From: URNF01 sp045594105
GTDB taxonomy: Bacteria; Bacillota; Clostridia; Oscillospirales; Acutalibacteraceae
Assembly: GCA_045594105.1 (NCBI GenBank)
Contig: JAZNXY010000042.1
Coordinates: 1 to 17,287, forward strand
DNA: 17,287 nt
Direction of reading: 5' to 3'
Under the pieces are notes generated by a model. That model did not search any database and had not been told where the DNA came from. It worked only from the letters and a program-made list of their open reading frames with translations. Below, piece after piece: positions 1 through 6,022 of the stretch (its first letter is position 1; every line of letters starts with the position of its first letter). A program made the position numbers and the translations under genes.

Positions 1-11
1 CAGTTTTGTAG

Positions 12-104
12 CCAAAATATTTTTTCTGCTCTCGCAGTTGCCAAACCGCAGTAATACTGTATGTCTTATAAGGTTTGGCAACAAAGAGGCAGGGAAAATA
101 TTGG
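12..104. repeat. Long imperfect inverted repeat (hairpin)
   Basis: The 11-base arms GTTGCCAAACC (37-47) and GGTTTGGCAAC (72-82) are exact inverse complements around a 24-nt centre. The match continues outward imperfectly: the stretch from CCAAAATATT (12-21) through TCTGCTCTC pairs with the stretch up to AAAATATTGG (95-104), with a few mismatches and bulges. The result is a stem of about 33 bp. No ORF of recognisable family overlaps it. It could be a MITE-like element or a structured RNA. I cannot assign a function or see target-site duplications. Confidence 0.6.
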
Positions 105-160
105 TGAAAAACCGATTTCTCGCTATGTGAACGCTCCGAAATGCACACCTTCTTTTTTCT

Positions 161-312
161 TGGCTCCCCTTGTCAGGGGAGCCGGATTGCCGAAGGCAAG
201 ACTGCGGGGTAGTTTGCGACAGCAAAACTCGGCGGAGTTGCTCAGCAACTCCAACTACCCTTCCGTCTTTTTTGCTTTGCAAAATGCCACCTTCCCTAAC
301 AAGGGAAGGCAA
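161..312. repeat. Composite palindromic intergenic repeat, copy A
   Basis: The two ends are imperfect inverted copies. The left arm starts with the hairpin GGCTCCCC-TTGTCA-GGGGAGCC (162-183). The right arm, read on the minus strand, starts with the related hairpin CCTTCCCT-TGTT-AGGGAAGG. Inside each arm is a second small stem (TTGCC-gaa-GGCAA on the left, TTTTGC-aaa-GCAAAA on the right), then a GAC..(N)GGGTAG block. The centre carries a perfect 9-bp palindrome, GGAGTTGCT-c-AGCAACTCC. The layout is the same as at 2940-3067. Short ORFs crossing this stretch are repeat sequence, not genes. Similar elements are common between genes in Clostridia (from general familiarity, not a search). Confidence 0.7.
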
Positions 313-327
313 GAAAACGCCTAAAAC

Positions 328-366
328 AAAGAGAAGATACACATTTTTGTGTATCTTCTCTTTTTT
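328..366 (-). terminator. Intrinsic terminator after lysA (probably bidirectional)
   Basis: A perfect 12-bp stem GAGAAGATACAC (331-342) / GTGTATCTTCTC (349-360) with a 6-nt loop is flanked by AAA on one side and TTTTTT on the other. It begins directly beyond the lysA stop codon and ends the dapA-lysA transcript. The plus-strand T-run is better than the minus-strand one, so it could also stop transcription arriving from the left. Confidence 0.85.
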
Positions 367-1663
367 ACATATCATTCCGAATAATATCGTCTAAAGTTTC
401 CCGTTTTACCACCACTTTTTCGCCGTTTTCTGTCAACATAATGACAGGCAAGCGAGGTACACGGTTATAGTTGGATGCCATAGAATAATTATACGCACCT
501 GTGGTCAGCACCGCAACCAAATCACCCCGTTTGACCGAGGACGGCAGGGTGACGTTGGGCTGTAAAATATCGCCGCTTTCACAGTATTTACCCACCACAT
601 CGCAGGTGAGATCGCTTTTTTCGTTCATCTTTTCGGGACAAACCACCGTATATTCCGCACCGTACAGCGCAAAGCGGGGGTTGTCCCCCATACCGCCGTC
701 AACCGACACGTAATTTTTATAACCGGGGATGCGTTTGACACTCCCCACCGTATAGAAGGTGATGCCTGCATCCGCCACAATGCTTCTACCGGGCTCTAAA
801 TGCATTTCGGGTACGGGCAAGCCCCATTTTTCGCAAGCGGCAAACACGTGTGCACCTACCTGGCGGATATTGTCCGCAATATCAATGGTGGGATCGGTAT
901 CCACGTACCGCACACCGTAACCGCCGCCAAGGTCCAGCTCCTCTGTTACGTAGCCGAGGGTGTCCCGCATTTGTGCAATAAACGCAAACATAATATCTGC
1001 CGAGCGGAAGAAGGTATCCGAATCGAATACCTGCGAACCGACGTGACAGTGAAAGCCCCTCAGAACGATGTGCGGCTGCTGCAGGGTATAGGCGGTAATG
1101 TCCGCCGCCTGTCCCGTTTCGATCGCAGAGCCAAACTTCGAATCCACCTGCCCTGTCGCAATCGCTTCATAGGTATGGGTATCAATACCGGGTGTGATAC
1201 GAAGCAGTACCTTCGCCGTTTTTCCCGCTTTTGCGGCGGCAGCTTCAATGGCGTCTACCTCTTCCCTATGGTCTACCACAAAGCAGCCCACACCGAGCTC
1301 CAATGCCAGTTGGATTTCCCGATCGGTTTTGCTGTTACCGTGAAAATACACGGTATCCATCGGCACGCCTGCTTTATACGCCGTATACATTTCGCCCTCG
1401 GACACCACGTCGATGCCTGCACCGCACTGATGTGCCAAGCGGTACATTTCCATAAACGCACACGCCTTACTTGCATACAGCACCTTCGCCCTTTCACCGA
1501 ACACCTCACGCATGGTGTCCACATACTGTGCGAAGTTATGACGGATACGGCTTTCGTCCATCACATATAACGGCGAGCCGTATTTTTCCGTCAGTTCACG
1601 GGCGGTTCTGCCTGCAAAGGTAAGCTGACCTGCAGCAGTAACCTCCAAGTTATCGCAAATCAT
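365..1663 (-). CDS. lysA: Diaminopimelate decarboxylase
   Basis: PLP enzyme of the alanine-racemase-like fold that converts meso-diaminopimelate to L-lysine and CO2, the last step of lysine synthesis, in the cytoplasm. The 432-residue protein is full length. Visible landmarks: the PLP-binding lysine in YASKACAF (K66), the HVGSQ block, the glycine-rich phosphate loop DLGGGYG, the EPGRSIV motif, the CESGD active-site segment supplied across the dimer, and GAYNYSMASNYN near the C-terminus. The ATG overlaps the dapA stop by four bases (ATGA), and only a weak AGG lies upstream, so translation is probably coupled to dapA. It is the second and last gene of a riboswitch-controlled operon. The lysine loop reads KAC instead of the textbook KAN, which I take as family variation. 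Confidence 0.96.
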   Translation of the reverse strand: MICDNLEVTAAGQLTFAGRTARELTEKYGSPLYVMDESRIRHNFAQYVDTMREVFGERAKVLYASKACAFMEMYRLAHQCGAGIDVVSEGEMYTAYKAGVPMDTVYFHGNSKTDREIQLALELGVGCFVVDHREEVDAIEAAAAKAGKTAKVLLRITPGIDTHTYEAIATGQVDSKFGSAIETGQAADITAYTLQQPHIVLRGFHCHVGSQVFDSDTFFRSADIMFAFIAQMRDTLGYVTEELDLGGGYGVRYVDTDPTIDIADNIRQVGAHVFAACEKWGLPVPEMHLEPGRSIVADAGITFYTVGSVKRIPGYKNYVSVDGGMGDNPRFALYGAEYTVVCPEKMNEKSDLTCDVVGKYCESGDILQPNVTLPSSVKRGDLVAVLTTGAYNYSMASNYNRVPRLPVIMLTENGEKVVVKRETLDDIIRNDM

Positions 1664-2547
1664 ATTTCAATGCCTACTTTTCTCATTTCTTCAAACAACA
1701 CCGCTTTGTGCTCCTCTTCCATGGGCGTCAGCGGTAAACGGAGATAGTTTTCGCCATAGCCCATAGCTGCCGCAGCGGCTTTTACGGGGATGGGGTTGAC
1801 CTCGCTGAACAGTGCATGGGTCAGCGGCAGCAGATCCAGCTGCAAGCGGCGTGCACCTGCCACATCACCCTTCAGGAACAGCTCGCACATTTCCTGCGTT
1901 TTGGCAGGCAATACATTAGAGAGTACCGAAATAACACCCTTGCCGCCTAAGGACATAATCGGGATGATCTGGTCGTCGTTGCCCGAATAAATATCCATTT
2001 TCCCTTCCACCAGCCGTGCGGTTTCCGCCACCTGCGACAAATCGCCGCTCGCTTCTTTGATAGCGGCAATCATCGGATGCTCTGCCAGCTTAGCAGCGGT
2101 TTTGGGCAGAATGTTACAGCCGGTACGGGACGGCACGTTATACAGAATAACGGGTTTGGTGGACGCATCCGCAATGGCGGTGTAATGTGCGATAAGACCG
2201 TTTTGGGTCGCTTTATTATAATACGGTGTAACAACCAAAACCGCATCCGCACCCACTTCGCACGCAAATTTGGTCAGATTCACAGCATACGGCGTATCGT
2301 TAGAGCCGGTGCCTGCAATGACAGGCACTCTGCCTGCTACCTGCTTTACCGCAAACTCGATAACATCACAATGCTCCTGATCACCGAACGTAGAGCTTTC
2401 GCCGGTGGTACCCGCAACAACGATTGCGGCAACACCTTCGGCAATCTGCCATTCGAGCATACGGGCAAACGCCTCGTAATCCACCGCACCCTCTGCGGTC
2501 ATAGGGGTGACAATAGCGGTTGCTGCACCTTCAAAAATCGGTTTCAT
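1660..2547 (-). CDS. dapA: 4-hydroxy-tetrahydrodipicolinate synthase
   Basis: Class I aldolase-type lyase that condenses pyruvate with aspartate semialdehyde, the committed step to diaminopimelate and lysine. I place the start at the ATG at 2547 (protein MKPIFEGAAT..., 295 residues, the usual length) because GGAGG lies 8 nt upstream. An in-frame TTG at 2562 would start inside that ribosome site region. Motifs: GTTGESSTF near residue 46 (pyruvate carboxylate pocket), YNVPSRTG with the catalytic tyrosine Y136, and the Schiff-base lysine K164 in AAIKEASGD. It is the first gene of the dapA-lysA operon and overlaps lysA by 4 nt. A lysine riboswitch and attenuator precede it, which fits the pathway end product shutting off the operon. 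Confidence 0.96.
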   Translation of the reverse strand: MKPIFEGAATAIVTPMTAEGAVDYEAFARMLEWQIAEGVAAIVVAGTTGESSTFGDQEHCDVIEFAVKQVAGRVPVIAGTGSNDTPYAVNLTKFACEVGADAVLVVTPYYNKATQNGLIAHYTAIADASTKPVILYNVPSRTGCNILPKTAAKLAEHPMIAAIKEASGDLSQVAETARLVEGKMDIYSGNDDQIIPIMSLGGKGVISVLSNVLPAKTQEMCELFLKGDVAGARRLQLDLLPLTHALFSEVNPIPVKAAAAAMGYGENYLRLPLTPMEEEHKAVLFEEMRKVGIEI

Positions 2548-2560
2548 AATACATTCCTCC

Positions 2561-2590
2561 AAAAAAAATAACTGCTCACAGAGCAGCCAT
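2561..2590 (-). terminator. Riboswitch expression-platform terminator (attenuator)
   Basis: On the minus strand ATGGCTGCTC (2590-2581), loop TGT, and GAGCAGTTAT (2577-2568) pair in a 10-bp stem including two G-U pairs. Seven T residues (2567-2561) follow and abut the GGAGG of dapA. The 5' half of the stem also belongs to a competing duplex: TTGATGGC plus upstream CGTT (about 2586-2598) can pair with GCTATCAA-g-AACG (about 2626-2638), which includes the 3' strand of aptamer helix P1. Terminator and antiterminator are therefore mutually exclusive. When lysine stabilises P1, the terminator is free to form. Confidence 0.85.
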
Positions 2591-2632
2591 CAAAACGTAA
2601 AAGGCAGATATTCCACCCTTATTCTCGTTCTT

Positions 2633-2787
2633 GATAGCCCTCCGCATTTCTGCGACAACAACAGAAATCTTATTTCCTGCTGCCAGCGAGGTTTTTGCCA
2701 AAAACCCACTTCGGCACCCATACCTTTCACCGTTTCCACCGCGGCGGCGTTACAAAACGGGTACTTTTTATGCAGTGCGCCTCTATC
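2633..2787 (-). promoter_or_regulatory. Lysine riboswitch (L-box) aptamer
   Basis: Read on the minus strand, the leader of dapA starts GATAGAGGCGC and ends GGGCTATC, the two strands of helix P1 of the lysine aptamer. Between them lie the conserved elements in the expected order: GAGG(U/C)GC, GUAACGCCG, GUGAAAGG, GUGCCGAAG, a helix GGUUUUUGGCAAAAACCUCGCUGGC, and GCGGAGGGCUAUCAAGAA, much like the Bacillus subtilis lysC leader as I remember it. The length, about 155 nt, suits the family. It lies between a strong promoter and an attenuator terminator, directly before two lysine biosynthesis genes. Recognition is by eye; a covariance search was not run. Confidence 0.93.
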
Positions 2788-2795
2788 TTTTAATG

Positions 2796-2824
2796 AGAAT
2801 AGCATAAGTATTTATAAATGTCAA
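2796..2824 (-). promoter_or_regulatory. Sigma-A-type promoter for dapA-lysA
   Basis: The minus strand reads TTGACA (2824-2819), a 17-nt spacer, then TATTCT (2801-2796). The -35 is perfect consensus and the spacing optimal. The predicted start near 2789 lies two or three bases before the first base of the riboswitch aptamer, which supports both calls. Confidence 0.87.
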
Positions 2825-2849
2825 CAGGAGGTGCAAACAAAGTTTGCAT

Positions 2850-2925
2850 CTACGTCGATATTTTGTTCACAAAACTCGCAAAAACAAAATTATATGACAA
2901 CTCCGTCGAGGTTTTGTTCACAAAA
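2850..2925. repeat. Imperfect direct repeat, about 25 bp, period 51
   Basis: CTACGTCGATATTTTGTTCA at 2850, continuing CAAAA, recurs as CTCCGTCGAGGTTTTGTTCA at 2901, continuing CAAAA. There are three mismatches in 25 positions. Each copy ends in TTTTG-TTCA-CAAAA, a small stem-loop. Just before it, GCAAAC-AAA-GTTTGC (2833-2847) is another perfect small hairpin. There is no coding potential. The stretch separates the lysine promoter from repeat copy B. Confidence 0.6.
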
Positions 2926-2939
2926 GTTATAAAAGACCT

Positions 2940-3067
2940 TGGCTCCCCTTGTCAGGGGAGCTGGATTTTTGCGTAGCAAAAAGACTGAGGGGTAGCCAAT
3001 TTCACATAAAGAGAAACTACCCCTCAGTCTCGCTGTTGCTCGACAGCTCCCCTGACAAGGGGAGCCG
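2940..3067. repeat. Composite palindromic intergenic repeat, copy B
   Basis: Two inverted arms of about 50 bp face each other around a roughly 22-bp AT-rich centre. Each arm has the hairpin GGCTCCCC-TTGT-CAGGGGAGC, then a second stem (TTTTTGC-gta-GCAAAAA on the left, GCTGT-cgagca-ACAGC on the right read on the minus strand), then GACTGAGGGGTAG. The outer hairpin and the inner block are identical between arms, while the second stem differs in sequence but keeps its pairing. The right arm is read through by the DUF559 ORF, which takes its last residues and TAG stop from it. The element may also serve as the terminator of the mnmE transcript. Confidence 0.8.
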
Positions 3068-3370
3068 AGAAGAAAGTCTTTGCTTCACTAAAATATCTAT
3101 CTTCTCACAAACTCCGCTAAAATTCCTATCAATATCCCTATTGCAAATCCTGATAACCGTTACACCAAGCTGCTCCAACCTTTTGGTCCTTTGAGCGTCC
3201 TGCTGCATTTGTTCCGAAATATAATGTCCGCCACCATCAAGTTCAATCGCCAATCCTGCTTTTGCACAATAGAAATCAACAATATACTTCTCAATGGTTT
3301 TTTGCCGTTGAAACCGCACGGGATATGTTCGCAAAAACAAGAACCACAGTTTTCGCTCCCACGGTGTCAT
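3017..3370 (-). CDS. DUF559 / Vsr-like endonuclease-fold protein, N-terminally frameshifted
   Basis: Small protein of the DUF559 family (PD-(D/E)XK-like fold related to very-short-patch repair endonucleases); the cellular role is unknown. Family marks: TPWERKLWFLFLR at the start, YIVDFYCAKAGLAIELDGGGH with the acidic D...E.D core, and RTKRLEQLGVTVIRICNRDI. The ORF opens at ATG 3370 without a ribosome site. The expected first 17 or so residues are present upstream in another frame (from ATG 3423, six bases after the mnmE stop), so one base is missing in the A-run at 3372-3376. The last residues (LPLSGELSSNSETEG) and stop come from repeat copy B, so the C-terminus is probably not ancestral. It may be a decaying gene, a sequencing indel or a re-initiated product. 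Confidence 0.75.
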   Translation of the reverse strand: MTPWERKLWFLFLRTYPVRFQRQKTIEKYIVDFYCAKAGLAIELDGGGHYISEQMQQDAQRTKRLEQLGVTVIRICNRDIDRNFSGVCEKIDILVKQRLSSRLPLSGELSSNSETEG

Positions 3371-3423
3371 ATTTTTCTTAACGTTTTGGCATGCGGTATG
3401 ATTTCTTTTTTATAGTTTTTCAT
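3367..3423 (-). other. Detached N-terminal segment of the DUF559 gene
   Basis: From ATG 3423 the minus strand reads MKNYKKEIIPHAKTLRKI and then TGA. IIPHAKTLRKN followed by MTPWERKLW is the normal N-terminus of DUF559 proteins. The TGA overlaps the downstream ATG (ATGA, 3370-3367), so termination-reinitiation is possible. A -1 slip of the lysine tRNA on the AAA codon (A-run 3372-3376) would also rejoin the frames. The start is 6 nt past the mnmE stop and has only a weak GGAAAA upstream. Confidence 0.7.
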
Positions 3424-3429
3424 CGCTTT

Positions 3430-4791
3430 TTATTTTCCGACACAAAATCTGCTGAACACCTCATCTACAACCGCTTCGGTGGTGCGTTCGCCTGTCAGCG
3501 ACAGAATATGCCCGATGGCACTGTCCACGCATACCGACACCGCATCGGCGGTCATACCGCAGGCGAGTGCCGCAAGCCCTTCCTCCAGAGCGGCGAGTGC
3601 CGCCGCTGTCTGCGCTCTTTGTCTTTCGGTGGCAAGCACCGGTGCGTCCGCTTGCAAACGGCAAACACCGGTAATGTCCTCAATGATTTTCACAAGGCGG
3701 TCTATCCCGTCATTGTTTTTTGCCGAAAGCTCCACAACAAAGGTAAAGGCGGCTTCAATTTCTGCTTTTTCTATCTGTTGTACGGTATCCGCCTTGTTGA
3801 TAATGGCAACGGCAGGTACATCCTCCAATGCCTTTATCAGCGCACGGTCTGCGGTATTGAGCTTGGCACCGCCGTCAAACACCGCCAGCACCAAAGCGGC
3901 ATCAGAAAGCCGTTGTTTGGCTTTTTCCACGCCAATTGCCTCTACCGTGTCCCCTGTTTCCCGAATACCTGCGGTGTCCGAGAGCTTTAAGGTGACCTCA
4001 CCTAACCGCACCGTTTCCTCCACGATGTCACGGGTAGTGCCTGCCACATCGGTGACGATACTGCGTTCACAGCCCGCCAACGCATTCATCAAGGTGGATT
4101 TACCCACGTTGGGGCTGCCTACAATCGCTGTATCCACCCCTTCACGCAGCACCTTACCTGCATCAAAGGTGTCCAGCAGCCGTCGCAACGTGTCGGCGGC
4201 TGCAGAGAGGGTTTGCTGCAGCTGCTGTTCGGACAGGTCGGGAATATCCTCGTCGGGATAATCAATAAAGGCGGTAAACTGTGCCGCCAGACCGAGCAGG
4301 GTGTCCTTTACCCCCTGCAACGCACGGAAGATGCCGCCGCTGCGGGCGTTTAAGGCGGTGCGTGCCGCCAATTTGCCGTCTGCGGCAATCAGATCCATAA
4401 CCGCCTCTGCACCTGTCAGATCCATTTTGCCGTTCATGAAGGCACGGCGGGTAAACTCACCCGCCTGGGCAGGTCTTGCGCCCGCTGCAAATACCGCACG
4501 CAGTACCCGCCGCAACAGATACACACCGCCATGACAGGAAAGCTCTACCACGTCCTCCCCCGTATAGCTATGGGGAGCACGGAACACGAGGGCGACACAT
4601 TCATCTATATCCCCGTCCGCATCAAACACGTGACCGAACGCAGCGGTATAGCCGTCCATCGTTTGTATATCCCTTGTTCCACGAAACACCTTTGCGGTAA
4701 TCGCACAGGCGGCTTCCCCTGAAATACGGATAACACCGAGTCCCGCAGGAGCAGCAGGGGTAGACAGTGCCGCAATCGTTTCTAACTGCAT
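3430..4791 (-). CDS. mnmE: tRNA uridine-5-carboxymethylaminomethyl modification GTPase
   Basis: GTPase that works with MnmG to install the (carboxymethyl)aminomethyl group on C5 of wobble uridine 34 in certain tRNAs. The 453-residue length is normal. Domains: an N-terminal tetrahydrofolate-binding domain (about 1-120, with GEFTRRAFMNGKMDLT), a helical domain, and an inserted G domain with GSPNVGKST (G1), TDVAGTTRD (G2), LSDTAGIRE (G3) and NKAD (G4). It ends in FCVGK, the conserved C-terminal cysteine motif. ATG 4791 has AGGA 8 nt upstream. Unlike in many Firmicutes, no jag, mnmG or rnpA is adjacent; the neighbour downstream is a broken DUF559 gene and upstream lies divergent spoIIP. Confidence 0.96.
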   Translation of the reverse strand: MQLETIAALSTPAAPAGLGVIRISGEAACAITAKVFRGTRDIQTMDGYTAAFGHVFDADGDIDECVALVFRAPHSYTGEDVVELSCHGGVYLLRRVLRAVFAAGARPAQAGEFTRRAFMNGKMDLTGAEAVMDLIAADGKLAARTALNARSGGIFRALQGVKDTLLGLAAQFTAFIDYPDEDIPDLSEQQLQQTLSAAADTLRRLLDTFDAGKVLREGVDTAIVGSPNVGKSTLMNALAGCERSIVTDVAGTTRDIVEETVRLGEVTLKLSDTAGIRETGDTVEAIGVEKAKQRLSDAALVLAVFDGGAKLNTADRALIKALEDVPAVAIINKADTVQQIEKAEIEAAFTFVVELSAKNNDGIDRLVKIIEDITGVCRLQADAPVLATERQRAQTAAALAALEEGLAALACGMTADAVSVCVDSAIGHILSLTGERTTEAVVDEVFSRFCVGK

Positions 4792-4824
4792 AATGGCTTT
4801 CCTTTCTGTTGTATACCAATGTCC

Positions 4825-4853
4825 GTTGCCTCCCTTGTGTAAGGGAAGGCAAC
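4825..4853. repeat. Repeat-derived hairpin in the mnmE leader, copy C
   Basis: GTTGCCTCCCTTG TGT AAGGGAAGGCAAC forms a stem of about 12 bp with one bulge. The sequence is related to the outer hairpin of repeat copies A and B (CCT.CCCTTGT..AGGG.AGG). It lies between the predicted mnmE promoter and the gene, so it would be transcribed as part of the mnmE 5' leader. It is a solitary arm with no partner arm nearby. Confidence 0.6.
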
Positions 4854-4870
4854 TTTGTATGTACTTTTTA

Positions 4871-4898
4871 ATGATACCACACTTTCCCCTGTTTGCAA
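4871..4898 (-). promoter_or_regulatory. Predicted promoter of mnmE
   Basis: The minus strand shows TTGCAA (4898-4893), a 16-nt spacer, then TATCAT (4876-4871). The spacing is one base short of optimal and both boxes are moderate matches. It would give a leader of about 75 nt that contains hairpin copy C. Confidence 0.55.
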
Positions 4899-4900
4899 AT

Positions 4901-4930
4901 ACATATTTTGTTGCCTTTTTGCATATACAT
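4901..4930 (+). promoter_or_regulatory. Possible sporulation (sigma-E-like) promoter of spoIIP
   Basis: ACATATT (4901-4907), 14 nt, then CATATACAT (4922-4930) resembles the mother-cell sigma-E pattern (ATATT, 13-15 nt, CATACA.T), which controls spoIIP in Bacillus. The weak point is distance: the transcript would start around 4936, inside the ribosome site region (AGGAGAGGTGG, 4934-4944). This is tentative. Confidence 0.3.
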
Positions 4931-4950
4931 CGCAGGAGAGGTGGTGCACC

Positions 4951-6018
4951 ATGCGAAAAAAGCGGTTTTTCAAGCGGGTTGCCTGGGTGGCGGCGGCGGC
5001 ATTTACTGTCTTTTTATGCGGACAAGTGTCAGCGGAGGGCGTTTTGCAATTCGGCAGGGATGCCGCTTTTTTGGCAGCATCCTTAAGCGAGCCGATAAAC
5101 GGTGCCGCTCTTGTGGGAGAACGGGTCAATGCCGCTTTTACCACCACCGCCACCACGGTCCCCACCACCCTGCCTACCACTGCACCTACCACAGCCGTTG
5201 AGGTGTTGGCACCTGTCACTACTCCTGCAAAGCCCGCTGCGACAGGAACGGTGCTGGTACAAAATATGGCGGGTGGCGGCGATACCGTAAACGGTGTTTC
5301 GGTACGCAATCGCAGCGGCAAGGCCTTTGACCTTGCAAAAGAAATTGCCGCAGGCACAAAATTGGCACTCAAAAACACCAAAGATCCGCAGGTGCTGATT
5401 ATCCACACCCACACCACCGAGGGGTATCTCACCTACGACACCGGCTTTTACCATCCCGCCGACACAGAGCGTACCTTTGATACCAAACGCAACGTTTGTG
5501 CGGCAGGTGCGGCATTGAAAGCGGCACTCGAAAAGCAGGGGATCGTCACTATACACGATACCACCGTACACGACAATCCGCAGTATACAGGGGCTTACGG
5601 CCGTTCGGAAGCCACCGTCAAGGCATTGCTAAAAAAATATCCCACCGTCAAGGTGGTGTTGGATTTACATCGGGATGCCATTTTGCCAAATGACACTACC
5701 CACGTAAAACCCACTGCCAAGGCAGACGGAAAAGCAGCGGCACAGATGATGATTATTGCGGGTGTGGTTTCCACCAAGGCACTCCCCCACCAAAAATGGC
5801 AGCAAAACTTTCATTTTGCACTGCAGCTGCAAAAATCGTTACAAGCCACCTATCCCGACTTAATGCGGCCGTTATATTTGGTCGGCTCACGGTATAATCA
5901 GCATCTTTCGACAGGATATTTGCTGGTGGAGGTGGGCACTGACGTCAACACCGTTGAGGAAGCGGTATATTCCGCAACACTTTTGGGCAATACTATAGCA
6001 AAACTGTTGAAAAGGTGA
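4951..6018 (+). CDS. spoIIP: Stage II sporulation protein P (peptidoglycan hydrolase)
   Basis: Membrane-anchored amidase/endopeptidase of the engulfment machinery. In Bacillus it acts with SpoIID and SpoIIM to thin septal peptidoglycan and drive membrane migration around the forespore. I start it at ATG 4951, preceded by GAGGTGG 6 nt away, giving 355 residues; a start at 4855 would add an implausible leader. It has basic residues then a membrane segment (about 11-28), a Thr/Pro-rich linker (64-98), and the SpoIIP domain (about 145-353) with IIHTHTTEGYL (H152, H154, E157), KRNV, HDTTVHD, VVLDLHRDAI (H240), YNQHLSTGYLLVEVG (E327) and NT.EEA. The next ORF begins 4 nt after its stop, so the two are co-transcribed. 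Confidence 0.95.
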   Translation: MRKKRFFKRVAWVAAAAFTVFLCGQVSAEGVLQFGRDAAFLAASLSEPINGAALVGERVNAAFTTTATTVPTTLPTTAPTTAVEVLAPVTTPAKPAATGTVLVQNMAGGGDTVNGVSVRNRSGKAFDLAKEIAAGTKLALKNTKDPQVLIIHTHTTEGYLTYDTGFYHPADTERTFDTKRNVCAAGAALKAALEKQGIVTIHDTTVHDNPQYTGAYGRSEATVKALLKKYPTVKVVLDLHRDAILPNDTTHVKPTAKADGKAAAQMMIIAGVVSTKALPHQKWQQNFHFALQLQKSLQATYPDLMRPLYLVGSRYNQHLSTGYLLVEVGTDVNTVEEAVYSATLLGNTIAKLLKR

Positions 6019-6022
6019 AAGT

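Noticed and set aside
61..394. Two short plus-strand open frames in the left edge region
   Set aside because: They run through the palindromic repeat and the lysA terminator. The translation consists of repeat sequence and there is no convincing ribosome site.
800..1570. 256-codon open frame on the plus strand opposite lysA
   Set aside because: It is antisense to lysA, with His/Arg/Cys-rich low-plausibility translation and no ribosome site of note.
2561..2787. T-box leader as an alternative for the dapA leader
   Set aside because: No T-box sequence (TGGNACCGCG-like) is present, while the lysine aptamer elements occur in order.
2850..2925. CRISPR-like repeat-spacer pattern
   Set aside because: There are only two imperfect copies, no third unit, and no cas gene nearby.
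2507..3194. Plus-strand open frames and a 71-codon minus frame across the dapA leader
   Set aside because: They cover the riboswitch, promoter and repeats. The structured RNA explains the region better than protein coding.
3391..4261. Two long plus-strand open frames opposite mnmE (199 and 260 codons)
   Set aside because: They overlap each other and lie antisense to an intact mnmE. The Ser/Ala-rich translation is a mirror of the real gene's codons.
4855..4950. Extended N-terminus of SpoIIP starting at 4855
   Set aside because: It adds a Cys/Phe-rich leader before a normal signal-anchor start. ATG 4951 has a good ribosome site and matches the family's N-terminus.
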